The position numbers were made by a program, and so were the translations under genes. Of a stretch of DNA of 64,000 nucleotides, positions 31,945-41,061 are shown piece by piece. The first letter of the stretch is position 1; each line of letters starts with the position of its first letter. The notes beneath the pieces were generated by a model. That model made no database searches, had not been told where the DNA came from, and was given only the letters and a program-made list of their open reading frames with translations. The DNA comes from Anaerolineaceae bacterium (GTDB lineage Bacteria; Chloroflexota; Anaerolineae; Aggregatilineales; Phototrophicaceae). The stretch lies in NCBI GenBank assembly GCA_020634165.1, contig JACKCF010000002.1, forward strand, positions 62,001 to 126,000, in the 5' to 3' direction.

Positions 31945-33183
31945 ATGTCCGCGTCTGGTACTCTGCCCAATTTAGACCACATCCCGCCCCCTTCCGACAA
32001 TCGACTGGCCCTACATGTAACACCTGCCGCAGAGCGTGCCCTGCGTCGAGGGCATCCCTGGCTCTTTGCGGATAACATCACCCAGCAAAACCACGAAGGC
32101 TCCGCTGGTGATCTGGCGATTGTGTTTGACAAGAAGCGGCGTTTTTTGGCGATTGGTCTGTATGATCCGCAGTCACCCATCCGTGTGAAAATTTTGCATC
32201 AAGGTAAACCAGCGACTATCGACAGCACTTTCCTGGCAGAGCGTGTAAAAGCCGCAATTGCTCTGCGCCAACCCATTGCTGAGACAGATACCACAGGCTA
32301 CCGTCTGATTCATGGTGAAAACGATGGCCTACCCAGCCTCATATTGGATCGCTACGGCGATACGCTCGTTCTCAAGCTCTATTCGGCGATCTGGTTCCCT
32401 TATCTGGCAGACTTGCTTCCAGTAATTCTTGATGCCCAGCCCTGTGAACGTATGGTGCTGCGTCTCAGCCGCAACCTTCAGCAGGAAGCGACATTCGGCT
32501 TACGGGATGGTCAGGCGCTGATTGGCGACCTACCAGATGCCCCGGTCATCTTCCGTGAATATGGCTTACAGTTCGCTGCGGATGTCGTGCATGGGCACAA
32601 AACGGGTTTTTTCTTTGACCACCGCGAAAATCGCAAACGAGTGCAGGATATCGCCGCCCGACACAGCGTACTGGATGTCTTTGCCTATGCCGGTCCATTT
32701 TCTGTACACGCTGCCGCCGGAGGCGCTCGCAGCGTCACCAGCATCGACGTCAGCGCTCCGGCCCTAGAAGCGGCCAAAGCCAATATGGCGCGCAATCCAA
32801 AAGCCGCCCAGGTTCCCCATGAAATCATCATGGCAGATGCCTTCGACGCCCTGCATGATTTAGCGCAACAGGGACGTCAATTCAGCATGGTAATTGTCGA
32901 CCCGCCTTCGTTTGCCAAAAGTCAGGCAGAAATCGAAGGCGCGTTACGGGCCTATGCCAATCTGACCCGACTTGCGCTGGCCGTCCTCGCCCCGGCAGGC
33001 GTGCTGGTGATGGCTTCCTGTTCCAGCCGTGTGAGCACAGACGACTTCTACAGCACTGTTCATCGTGCCGCCAACGACATCGGTCGGCCTTTGCAGGAGA
33101 TCGAACGCACTGGCCACGCCCTGGACCATCCTATTGGCTTCCCGGAAGGGGCCTACCTCAAGTGCCTGTTCGCACAAGCATAG
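31945..33183 (+). CDS. rlmI: 23S rRNA m5C methyltransferase, RlmI-like
   Basis: A 412-residue protein: N-terminal PUA-like domain (LRRGHPWLFADNI...), middle RlmI-specific domain (HGENDGLPSLILDRYGD), then a Rossmann methyltransferase domain with VLDVFAYAGPFSVHAA (motif I), VDPPSFAKS (motif IV) and ASCSSRVS (motif VI, catalytic Cys region). E. coli RlmI makes m5C1962 in 23S rRNA; this protein fits its length (396) and domain order. Free-standing housekeeping gene with GGAG upstream of the start. Confidence 0.85.
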   Translation: MSASGTLPNLDHIPPPSDNRLALHVTPAAERALRRGHPWLFADNITQQNHEGSAGDLAIVFDKKRRFLAIGLYDPQSPIRVKILHQGKPATIDSTFLAERVKAAIALRQPIAETDTTGYRLIHGENDGLPSLILDRYGDTLVLKLYSAIWFPYLADLLPVILDAQPCERMVLRLSRNLQQEATFGLRDGQALIGDLPDAPVIFREYGLQFAADVVHGHKTGFFFDHRENRKRVQDIAARHSVLDVFAYAGPFSVHAAAGGARSVTSIDVSAPALEAAKANMARNPKAAQVPHEIIMADAFDALHDLAQQGRQFSMVIVDPPSFAKSQAEIEGALRAYANLTRLALAVLAPAGVLVMASCSSRVSTDDFYSTVHRAANDIGRPLQEIERTGHALDHPIGFPEGAYLKCLFAQA

Positions 33184-33243
33184 ATCAGTCCATCTGCGGT
33201 ATGATTAGCGTCTGATGCCCAAATCGACGGAAAGTCCTGACCT

Positions 33244-33705
33244 ATGACCAACCCACCTGGTTACGCCCCGCGCGATGTTTTTGAGCAAATGCTGGAATGG
33301 ATGGTCATTCCGACTTTTGATCTCGTGCTAAGTTACGGCGAGCAGGGGGTTATCATCGTTCGCCGGAAGATTGCGCCCTACAAGGATGTATGGGCGCTGC
33401 CTGGTTTGCGTATGTACAAAGGTGAGGACATCGATGACACGCTCCGACGCATTGCTGAGGCAGAACTGGGGCTAGAGATCGATGCCAGCCAGAAGCAACT
33501 GCTCGGCCAGTATGTTGGCAAGTTCAAATCAGAGCACAATCGCCAGGATTTATCGACTGGCTACCACATCCCTCTGCGCGGCGATCAACTCATCCGCCTC
33601 AATGAAGACCACTTCTACAGCTACGAAATCACCCGGACGATCCCAGACAATATGGGCGCCATGTACCGCCATTACCTCTCGATTTACTTTGATGAGCGGG
33701 GCTAA
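33244..33705 (+). CDS. Nudix-fold protein with divergent Nudix box
   Basis: A 153-residue protein with the Nudix fold pattern (VIIVRRKIAPYKDVWALPGLRMYKGE). The box region GLRMYKGEDIDDTLRRIAEAELGL deviates from G-x5-E-x7-R-E-U-x-E-E-x-G-U: Ile replaces the Glu after Arg and one of the paired Glu is Ala, so catalysis may be altered, as in GDP-mannose hydrolase relatives or non-hydrolytic Nudix regulators. The start at 33244 follows GGAAAG. Substrate unknown. Confidence 0.75.
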   Translation: MTNPPGYAPRDVFEQMLEWMVIPTFDLVLSYGEQGVIIVRRKIAPYKDVWALPGLRMYKGEDIDDTLRRIAEAELGLEIDASQKQLLGQYVGKFKSEHNRQDLSTGYHIPLRGDQLIRLNEDHFYSYEITRTIPDNMGAMYRHYLSIYFDERG

Positions 33706-33931
33706 GGCGATTTTGATAATAACCTCATAGGAATCTCGGCCTATTTTTAACAGGCTTTAATAGCCTAGTAGAGGAGCAATAGCGTATCATCTCAATAGGG
33801 ACATCATGCATTTGCCGTTGGGGGACCCTCGGCAGAACGTATTGGGTCCGTAGAGCAGGACAGCATGTTTTCGCTTATCATTGTAGATGCCACTTGCTTA
33901 CCTTCTTATTCACAGCCTGGAGATTGCCATT

Positions 33932-35107
33932 ATGAAACAACGACTCGTGTTGTTATTGATTCTGGCGCTGTCATCGGTTCTTCTCGTCAGCGCACAGGAT
34001 AGCTCACTCATTGCACCTATCGGGGAGCCGGAAGATCCGAACATCGCGATTAGTTTCCCGCCGCCCGTCTACGTCGTTCGTGATCGTGTTGAAGTACGCG
34101 GTACGGCTAACCTGTCGAACATGTCCAACTACTTCATTGAATTCCGCCCACTGGCTGTCGAGCCTCCGGCCCCTGCTGCTGATGGCAGTGCCCCGGTCGA
34201 GCCACCCTGGTTCCCGGCCACACTCCCCAACACAGGTGCCGTTATTGATAACATCCTGGGCGAGTGGAACACCTCGACCGCGCCGGACGGCCTGTATGAA
34301 ATTCGCCTGACCATCAACGTCACAGGTGGGCAGCCGCAGTTCTTCCGTGTCAGCCCAATCCGCATCGAGAACAACGTACCGGACTTCATCGAGGTCGCGA
34401 CCGCTGTTCCGACGCAGGCTGTCGTCCAGCCTCGTCCGACACTGGCGCCTTCACCAACGGCCTTTGATTCCAACCCGCGCGTCACCGCCCTGACCGACTC
34501 CAATGTGCGTCGTGGCGATAGCACCGCCTATGAGGTCATTGGTGCCTTGCTAACCGGTGAAAGCGCGCCGATCCTGGGCGTCAGCAATTCCGGCAGCGGC
34601 TGGTACTACATCCAACTGAGCAATGGCCGTCGTGGCTTTATCTCTCCAGGTATCGTCCGTGCTGAGGGGAACCTCGCCAACCTGGGTGTGATCGCGCCGC
34701 CGTTTACGCCAACGCCACCTGCCACCAACACGCCGACCACTGTCACCAATCTGGTCGTCAATGGTGCCGCTCTGCAACCCGCTGTCCCGACCTGTGCGAC
34801 TGCTTTCAACGTTGCGGTTGATGTCCTCAACAACGGCAGCCAGAACACAGGCACGACCTTCACCGTCACCGTCACTGATCGCCACACTGGCAGCGGTACA
34901 ACGACCAACACCAATTCGACGACGGTTCCGGCGCTGGCTCCTGGCCAGAACTACCTGGTCCTGATCCCGCTGACGGTCAGCGTCTACTATGCTGAAGAGC
35001 ATCAAGTAACGATCCGCATCGACAGCAACAATCAGGTTCCAGAACCGAACGAGGGTGATAACACCCGCGTCCTGACCTACACACTGAACAAGGGTACTTG
35101 CGGCTAA
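33932..35107 (+). CDS. Secreted SH3b and CARDB-domain protein
   Basis: The start at 33932 (MKQRLVLLLILALSSVLLVSAQD) is a signal peptide; the start at 33887 has no such logic. 391 residues. After an N-terminal beta domain comes a Pro/Thr linker and a bacterial SH3-like domain (VTALTDSNVRRGDSTAYEV..., YYIQLSNGRRGFISPGIVR), then a PPATNTPTTV linker and a C-terminal CARDB-like domain (FNVAVDVLNNGSQNTGTTFTV...). The likely place is outside the membrane, bound to the cell wall or surface. Specific function unknown; its strong terminator at 35128 suggests a single-gene transcript. Confidence 0.8.
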   Translation: MKQRLVLLLILALSSVLLVSAQDSSLIAPIGEPEDPNIAISFPPPVYVVRDRVEVRGTANLSNMSNYFIEFRPLAVEPPAPAADGSAPVEPPWFPATLPNTGAVIDNILGEWNTSTAPDGLYEIRLTINVTGGQPQFFRVSPIRIENNVPDFIEVATAVPTQAVVQPRPTLAPSPTAFDSNPRVTALTDSNVRRGDSTAYEVIGALLTGESAPILGVSNSGSGWYYIQLSNGRRGFISPGIVRAEGNLANLGVIAPPFTPTPPATNTPTTVTNLVVNGAALQPAVPTCATAFNVAVDVLNNGSQNTGTTFTVTVTDRHTGSGTTTNTNSTTVPALAPGQNYLVLIPLTVSVYYAEEHQVTIRIDSNNQVPEPNEGDNTRVLTYTLNKGTCG

Positions 35108-35127
35108 AGCTCGCCACCACCTGAATC

Positions 35128-35166
35128 AAAAAAGGAGCGCGTCCATCGGGCGTGCTCCTTTTTGTT
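35128..35166. terminator. Bidirectional intrinsic terminator
   Basis: AAAAGGAGCGCG (35130-35141) pairs with CGTGCTCCTTTT (35151-35162) with one G-T pair, flanked by A and T runs. It serves the secreted protein gene (+) and the Uma2 gene (-). Confidence 0.8.
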
Positions 35167-35186
35167 TCTGTGGGTATGTCGGGAAA

Positions 35187-35762
35187 TTACTTTTGGAACA
35201 GGTCACTCAGCGACAGGGAAAAGTCTGGCAAAATATCATGTCCATCCAAGCTACTGCCTATCGTAAGCCGCATATGCTGATTGCTACCAGCTTCATGCAC
35301 CGTGACGACCTGTTCCTTTGGTTCAACGACCCAGATTAGCTGGACACCATCTTCTAAGTAACCTACCACTTTTTTGCTGACGTCCGTATATCTATCAGTC
35401 GGAGAAACCACTTCCACAGCCAGCAGCGGCGGGCCGATGAGCGGCTTATCTTCCCATTCTGGGTCTCGTTTTATGATTTCAAGCTGCGCCTGACTATAGA
35501 ACATCACATCCGGTGTGCGTGAACCATGTACCCAGTTAGAGTCATCCAACAGTACAAAAGGTGCTTCGATGAATACTTCACCTAATTGGTTTTCATCCAC
35601 AAAGCGCGCAAGGTAACGGAAGATAAATCCCGCATTGCGGCTGCTGCGCGTAACTTGCGGTGCCAAAATAGTCTGCTCCCCATTCACGTATTCAAATGGC
35701 GTCTGGCCATATGCCTCAATAAAGGCATCAAGCGCCATTGATTGGGTTTGAATAGTCGTCAT
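35187..35762 (-). CDS. Uma2-family (DUF820) putative nuclease
   Basis: A 191-residue protein of the Uma2 family, a PD-(D/E)XK-like fold common in cyanobacteria and Chloroflexota in large copy number. Signature parts: FEYVNGEQTI, SRTPDVMFYS, LLAVEVVSPTDRYTDV (Glu, then Ser-Pro), and IWVVEPKEQVV. Function is not established; an endonuclease role is predicted from fold. Single-gene transcript ending at the terminator 35128-35166. Confidence 0.85.
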   Translation of the reverse strand: MTTIQTQSMALDAFIEAYGQTPFEYVNGEQTILAPQVTRSSRNAGFIFRYLARFVDENQLGEVFIEAPFVLLDDSNWVHGSRTPDVMFYSQAQLEIIKRDPEWEDKPLIGPPLLAVEVVSPTDRYTDVSKKVVGYLEDGVQLIWVVEPKEQVVTVHEAGSNQHMRLTIGSSLDGHDILPDFSLSLSDLFQK

Positions 35763-35824
35763 GAATCGGCAATCCTATCTGCTTGCTCACTTATAGCATA
35801 CCAGAACTCGCTAGCTTGTGGCGT

Positions 35825-36955
35825 TTAATACCCGTACACAATTGTATCGGGATGTGTGCCTGCCCAGGCAAACCACAAACGCGGGCTGCAATCAATGTAA
35901 GTGAGCTTAGACCCCGCCAAAGGACCTTCAACCGCTTCGCCGTAGATATTCCATGTACTACCTGTCTGCTCATCCGTGATGGTGCCCTCATTGTGGGTGA
36001 AGGTCAGCGCCTGCCCATCGACTTCTGGATAATACAGCGCAGCCATGCCTGTCTCGCGCGACTGGTCGATTTCAGCGGCATCCAGCGGACTGGCCGAGCC
36101 TTCTTTCCAGAACACCACCACAGGCACATCATTCACCGTATGGTTGATGACCACATCCTGGGCCAGCAGCGTAAACGGATAGGCAACAGGCTGGCCATCA
36201 ACGACCGCCGTCAGCACCCAGCCGGTGGCAGCATAACGTGAATCCGTTTCGCCATCGAACATCAAGGGCATGTTACTGCTGTCATACTTAATATAGGGAT
36301 TGCGCCCGTACATCATGTCCGGTTGATTGGTATCGCCGACCAGTACCATGCCATCCGGGTAGCGTTCAACGAAGGTTTCGTAGCCAACAATCTGTGATGC
36401 CACCATCGGCAGCATTTCGCCAGTGTAGTTCCCGACAATCGCCTGCCCGGTGAACTGCGTCCACCAGCTTTCCGTCCGGTCATCCCACATGACGAAGCCG
36501 CTCTTATACAGGTAGCCCGTCACACCCAGGCGCAGCGTTTCGCCATCGACGCGGCGTTCATAGACAACGGGGCTGTAGCACAGTGGGCAGAAGGTAACTG
36601 CAATCGGCAAACCATCGATCTCGTCGTTGACGATTTCGTGGCGCATCAGCACCGCCAATGGGTAGGCGCGTACGTCCTCACCCATTTCCAGAATAATGAC
36701 AGGCGAGCGCTCGCCCAGCCAGTCAATATCCGCAATCGGAACGAACTGCGGGCTATCAATGGGCTTGATGCCATCACGGCCCATCCCGCCATCTACCAGC
36801 TCGTGGATGTCGATGCTGCTCTTGCTGAAATCCGTCTTCCAGTCGCCCATCGACATATCTTTGCGCAGCAAAAAGAATGCACCGACTGCTACAAACAGGC
36901 CGATTAACACAGCGATCATGATGATGTTTTCGTAGCGTGCTAACCAACGACGCAC
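35825..36955 (-). CDS. DUF3179 protein (membrane-anchored, first of a pair)
   Basis: 376 residues. It starts with GTG at 36955 behind AAGGAAA. An N-terminal membrane anchor (IIMIAVLIGLFVAVGAFFLL) is followed by the DUF3179 domain: AVLMRHEIVNDEI, VTFCPLCYSPVVYER (two Cys, C-x2-C), VTGYLYKSG and ESWWTQFTG. DUF3179 proteins are extracytoplasmic and of unknown function. The C-x-x-C motif could bind metal or be redox-active. The gene at 37064 encodes a paralog with the same motif and a signal peptide. Confidence 0.85.
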   Translation of the reverse strand: MRRWLARYENIIMIAVLIGLFVAVGAFFLLRKDMSMGDWKTDFSKSSIDIHELVDGGMGRDGIKPIDSPQFVPIADIDWLGERSPVIILEMGEDVRAYPLAVLMRHEIVNDEIDGLPIAVTFCPLCYSPVVYERRVDGETLRLGVTGYLYKSGFVMWDDRTESWWTQFTGQAIVGNYTGEMLPMVASQIVGYETFVERYPDGMVLVGDTNQPDMMYGRNPYIKYDSSNMPLMFDGETDSRYAATGWVLTAVVDGQPVAYPFTLLAQDVVINHTVNDVPVVVFWKEGSASPLDAAEIDQSRETGMAALYYPEVDGQALTFTHNEGTITDEQTGSTWNIYGEAVEGPLAGSKLTYIDCSPRLWFAWAGTHPDTIVYGY

Positions 36956-37063
36956 ATTCGTTTCCTTCAGATTGCTTACCTTAGACGCAGGCGGTTACAC
37001 CACCTGTAGTGCAGCCACTCCCATCATACATCAAATCCTCAACCAGATGCGTTTGTGCACAAC

Positions 37064-38251
37064 TCAACTTTGACCATAAACCGTTGTTTGTGGGTGGAAG
37101 GCCGCCCACGCAAACCAGAAATGCGGCGCAGCGATCAATTGCCGCAGTTGCGCGCCTTCCAGCTCACCAGCCATTGCCTGTCCAAACAGGTTCCAGGTAC
37201 TGCCAGTCTGATTATCAACAATGGTGCCGTTGCCGTTCAGGCTGAAGGTCAACATCTGGCCATCCAGCACGCGATCATACAATGCGGCTGTGCCCAGGTC
37301 ACGCGATAGGTCGATGATACTTTCATCGAGCGCATCGGCCACACCTGGCTGCCACATGGCAACCACATCCATGTCGCCAATCGTATCATTGATGACAATT
37401 GCTGCGCTCAGTGTCGCAAATGGATAAGCGACATAGGTATCCTCATCGCCATAAGCCAAAACCCGTTCTGTTCCTGGTAGTCGCGAATCGACCTCGCCCC
37501 GAAACAGGAAGCGGGATGGGTCGCTGCGAGAATAGCCCACATATGGGTTGGTCCCGTAGCCACGACCAAAACCCTGATCCGAGGACATCACCAACCCATC
37601 CGGGTAGCGCTCCGCGAAGTCACCAAAGCCGATCACCAGCGAGGGGATGATGTCCAGCACGGTTTCATTATAGTGGCCGACGATGCCCACGCCGATGAAC
37701 TGCTGCCACCAGCTATCGGTCTGACGATCATACATAATCATGTCGCTGTTGCGCAGCATACCGCTGACGCCAAAATCCAGCACATCGCCAGCCACACGCC
37801 GATCAAAGACAATCGAACTGTTGCACAATGGGCAGAACGTGACTGCCACGGGCACATCGTTGATGACATCATTGGCAATTTCGTGCCGTATGAGGATCGC
37901 CTGCGGGTAAGCGCGCGCCTCTCCATCGATCTCGACTGCAATCACGGGTGATTGATCGACCAGCCACCGTGCTGCTACATCGACCGATTCCATAACTGGG
38001 TCGTTAAGCGCCAGAATGCCATCCTTTGGTGGGCCGCCAGCAATAATCTCGCTGAAATCGACCGAAGCATTACAAAAATCGGTCTCGCCCCATTCAAACG
38101 TACTGAAGCCCGGATTGCAGTTGTCGCTTTGTGCGCTGGTATGCTGGCCGCCTGGCAGGGAGAAGGCCATAACGGCAGCCAGCACCAGCATGGCCCCGAT
38201 AGCGAATCGTCGTATCAAATCGTGTCGTATCCAGTGGTTTAGAACACGCAT
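37064..38251 (-). CDS. DUF3179 protein (secreted, second of a pair)
   Basis: The start at 38251 (MRVLNHWIRH) has GGAGG 8 bases upstream; 395 residues. A signal peptide or anchor (FAIGAMLVLAAVMAFSL) is followed by the DUF3179 domain with ILIRHEIANDVIN, VTFCPLCNSSIVFDR, VSGMLRNSDM and DSWWQQFIG. It differs from its neighbour in length and in the domain's tail. The two genes are separated by about 110 bases and may be one transcript. Function unknown. Confidence 0.85.
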   Translation of the reverse strand: MRVLNHWIRHDLIRRFAIGAMLVLAAVMAFSLPGGQHTSAQSDNCNPGFSTFEWGETDFCNASVDFSEIIAGGPPKDGILALNDPVMESVDVAARWLVDQSPVIAVEIDGEARAYPQAILIRHEIANDVINDVPVAVTFCPLCNSSIVFDRRVAGDVLDFGVSGMLRNSDMIMYDRQTDSWWQQFIGVGIVGHYNETVLDIIPSLVIGFGDFAERYPDGLVMSSDQGFGRGYGTNPYVGYSRSDPSRFLFRGEVDSRLPGTERVLAYGDEDTYVAYPFATLSAAIVINDTIGDMDVVAMWQPGVADALDESIIDLSRDLGTAALYDRVLDGQMLTFSLNGNGTIVDNQTGSTWNLFGQAMAGELEGAQLRQLIAAPHFWFAWAAFHPQTTVYGQS

Positions 38252-38611
38252 GTTGAAAGCCTCCTGAAAAACGGCAACTTTACACCTGTTCACTGGAGTA
38301 TAGTGTCCGGTTCTTACAGTCTTGTTACATGGAAAAACCTATTTAGCGGTATACAAAAAGCGTGGGCACTGCTGGCTAATGGCCTGATTTGGATGTTGGC
38401 ATAAAGGGCTTTCATCAGGCATCATGACATCAATTCAGCAGTCATTGGTTTTTAGTCATCGGTTTTTGGTGGCGTAAGGTCATAGGCAGTTATTCCGTCT
38501 TGCACCTATGCTTAGAACTGTATGTCTATATGTAAATGCTGTTAGCCTATGCCAGTGGCCCAAGACTAATAACTAACGACTACAAACTCACAACTAACAG
38601 ACGAGCAAACC
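38252..38611. other. 360-base divergent promoter region
   Basis: Lies between the DUF3179 gene and the MFS gene, which are transcribed away from each other, so it should hold two promoters. I see no convincing -35/-10 pair and no gene. A tail of short ACTAAC-like repeats (38565-38600) precedes the MFS start. Confidence 0.4.
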
Positions 38612-39865
38612 ATGCATTTTCCTAGATCACGGCAATTCTGGTCGGTTGCATTGGGCCACATGGCCAACGATATCTTTATGTCGATGGGGGCCGTGCTGCT
38701 GGCATTCCTCAGCCTGAGTATGGTACCGATGAGCAACACCGAGATCGGTGCAGCCATTAGTATTCAGCAGCTTGCGGGTGCCCTCAGCCAGCCGATTTTT
38801 GGCGCACTGGCAGATCGACGCGGCGGGCGCTATGTCGGCGCATTGGGTTTGGCGACGACCGCTTCAATGTTTTTCGTGACGATTCTTGTGGCGGTGACAA
38901 CGCACAGTTACCTCCTCATGCTGATCCCCTTCATCATTCAGGGGTTGGGCAGTGGGGCGGTGCATCCGGTCGGCATGCTGAATGCCAACGAAAGCGCCAA
39001 TGGCCGGATCGCCAGTAATATGGCCTATTTCTTCCTGATGGGGCAATTTGGCCTCGCAATGGGGCCAACGCTGGTAGGGGTGCTGCTGGATGCAGCCAAC
39101 CAGAACGCCCTGTATCAGGTGACGAGTACGTTACACCTACCAGGGTTAGCAGTTGCCCCAGGCAGCACTGGACTCGTTTCCGTTCTGCCATTGGTGGTCA
39201 TTCCGGTAATTGCCATGATGCTTTTCAGCATTCCGATTCGCCAGCCACATCCGCGTACACGTCCAGCTAAACGAGATGAAAATTCGCCGTCGATCTCGAT
39301 CTGGAAGCTGGCTGCTCCTTTTATCGCACTCACGATTTTGGTTGTACTGCGTGGCCTCGCGACACCGGGCAGCGTCAACTTCATTCCGGTACTTTTCCAG
39401 CAGAAGGGCTGGTCACCCTCGGAATACGGTGCCATCACCAGCGTATTCTGGGTAGCATCGGCCATCAGCGGCGTGTTCTTTGGCAATCTGGCAGATCGCT
39501 TTGATAGGCGCTGGGTGATGATGAGCACGATGGTTCTGGCAGCGCCTGCTTTCTTCCTGCTGCCGATTACGGATGGTATTGTGGCTTTTGGGCTGGCTGT
39601 TATGGCAGGCGGCTTCGTCGGCGGGGCACACAGCATCATCGTCGTGCTGGCCCAGGATTTGATCCCGGCAGGCAAAGGCTTTGCCAGCGGTTCGATTCTC
39701 GGCTTCATTTTCGCGACAGGGGCACTTGGCAGCCTGATTATCGGCAGTCTGTCCGATAGCATCGGCCTAGCCAGCACATTCCAGATCGTAGCGATTGCCT
39801 CAGCCGCCAGCGGCATCATGGCCCTGTTAATCCCAAAGCACCAACCGACAGCCGTCACGGTATAA
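38612..39865 (+). CDS. MFS transporter, fosmidomycin-resistance-like
   Basis: 417 residues with twelve predicted membrane helices. WSVALGHMANDIFMSMGAVLLAFL at the start and FIIQGLGSGAVHPVGM are typical of the Fsr-like MFS branch (fosmidomycin efflux). A conserved motif A-like loop is GALADRRGGRYVG. The substrate is unknown. The gene is single, in the direction of the methyltransferase gene that follows 118 bases later. Confidence 0.8.
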   Translation: MHFPRSRQFWSVALGHMANDIFMSMGAVLLAFLSLSMVPMSNTEIGAAISIQQLAGALSQPIFGALADRRGGRYVGALGLATTASMFFVTILVAVTTHSYLLMLIPFIIQGLGSGAVHPVGMLNANESANGRIASNMAYFFLMGQFGLAMGPTLVGVLLDAANQNALYQVTSTLHLPGLAVAPGSTGLVSVLPLVVIPVIAMMLFSIPIRQPHPRTRPAKRDENSPSISIWKLAAPFIALTILVVLRGLATPGSVNFIPVLFQQKGWSPSEYGAITSVFWVASAISGVFFGNLADRFDRRWVMMSTMVLAAPAFFLLPITDGIVAFGLAVMAGGFVGGAHSIIVVLAQDLIPAGKGFASGSILGFIFATGALGSLIIGSLSDSIGLASTFQIVAIASAASGIMALLIPKHQPTAVTV

Positions 39866-39983
39866 TTGCATATAAAATAGAATCTGGTATGTAACTCTGT
39901 CTCCCAGAATCAAGTATTGATACAGCCCTTGGCTGGGTGACACTAGTAGGAGATATGCTTTATAGCAATTGGAGAGGCAATCG

Positions 39984-40817
39984 ATGAACAACAAAAGGAG
40001 CGACAAAAAGAACAGCTTCAGCAATGTCGATAGCTCAGATGATCCGCTACAGTTTGTCAAATGTATGGATGATCAGTATGAACACAATAGCATCCTTCGC
40101 ACCAATAAAGCCCGAACGTTGGCACTGGCAGATATCCAACCTGGAATGATTGTACTGGATGCAGGATGTGGCACCGGTGTGGATGTAGCAACTATGATCC
40201 AACTTGTAGGGGCTTCTGGTCATGTGTACGGGGTTGACCTCAGTGAAGCAATGATCGCTTCGGCAAGACAACGGATTGACCTAAACAACTCGCCTGTTAC
40301 ATTCCAGCAGGCAAGTATCTATCAATTACCGTTTGAAGATAATTTCTTTGATCGCGTCCGTGCGGACAAAGTATTTCAACACCTCGCTGAACCCGAAATG
40401 GCCTTGGGTGAACTTTTTCGTGTTACCAAGCCTGGAGGCAAAATCATCACTGCTGATCCTGACCATGATTCTCTGATTATTGATACGCCTTTTACTGAGG
40501 TCAATGAAGCATTTGTGCGTTTTCGTAGTCGTCACATGGCACAAGGTGGTATTGCCCATCAAATGTACCGACTTCTCAAGGCGTTAGGCATGTCGGACGT
40601 TTTTGTAGAGCCACGAACATCCGCCTATACCGATTACAATGAGAAAAAGGTTTCATCACCCTATCTCGAAGAGATATGGATGGCAAACGAGTATGGCATC
40701 GTCAGTCGTGATGCGGCACAAATATGGGTAGATTACCTTGAAGCTGCCATCGAAAATGGGCAGTTCCTATGCTTACAAACGTACATCATAACCACTGGCA
40801 CAAAGCCTGTTTTGTAA
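39984..40817 (+). CDS. Class I SAM-dependent methyltransferase
   Basis: The start at 39984 (MNNKRSD) follows GGAGAGG; 277 residues. Motif I IVLDAGCGTGVDVAT, motif II YGVDLSEAMI, and the RVTKPGGKIITADPDHDS segment point to Methyltransf_11/25. The substrate is unknown. Base use is more AT-rich than in its neighbours, so it may be acquired. No paralog relationship with the methyltransferase at 27865 beyond the domain. Confidence 0.8.
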   Translation: MNNKRSDKKNSFSNVDSSDDPLQFVKCMDDQYEHNSILRTNKARTLALADIQPGMIVLDAGCGTGVDVATMIQLVGASGHVYGVDLSEAMIASARQRIDLNNSPVTFQQASIYQLPFEDNFFDRVRADKVFQHLAEPEMALGELFRVTKPGGKIITADPDHDSLIIDTPFTEVNEAFVRFRSRHMAQGGIAHQMYRLLKALGMSDVFVEPRTSAYTDYNEKKVSSPYLEEIWMANEYGIVSRDAAQIWVDYLEAAIENGQFLCLQTYIITTGTKPVL

Positions 40818-41061
40818 GCATTTAATAGGCTCCGGAATCACAACGGATACCATTGAAGGCAGTTCTCTTATTCGGCAATACCTATCTCAACATGATGTCA
40901 CTGCCGCGAGATGGCTCCTCAGTATGGTAGGTGAACCCCCGCTTTTCTATTGCCATTGGCCACAGAAAAAGCAGCCGTCTTTTTGTGCGTTTTGTCATCT
41001 TGCGCCCGCTTAAGGGTTTGTTAAACTGTGAGCGTCAGCCATATCAACCTAAGGAGTGACC

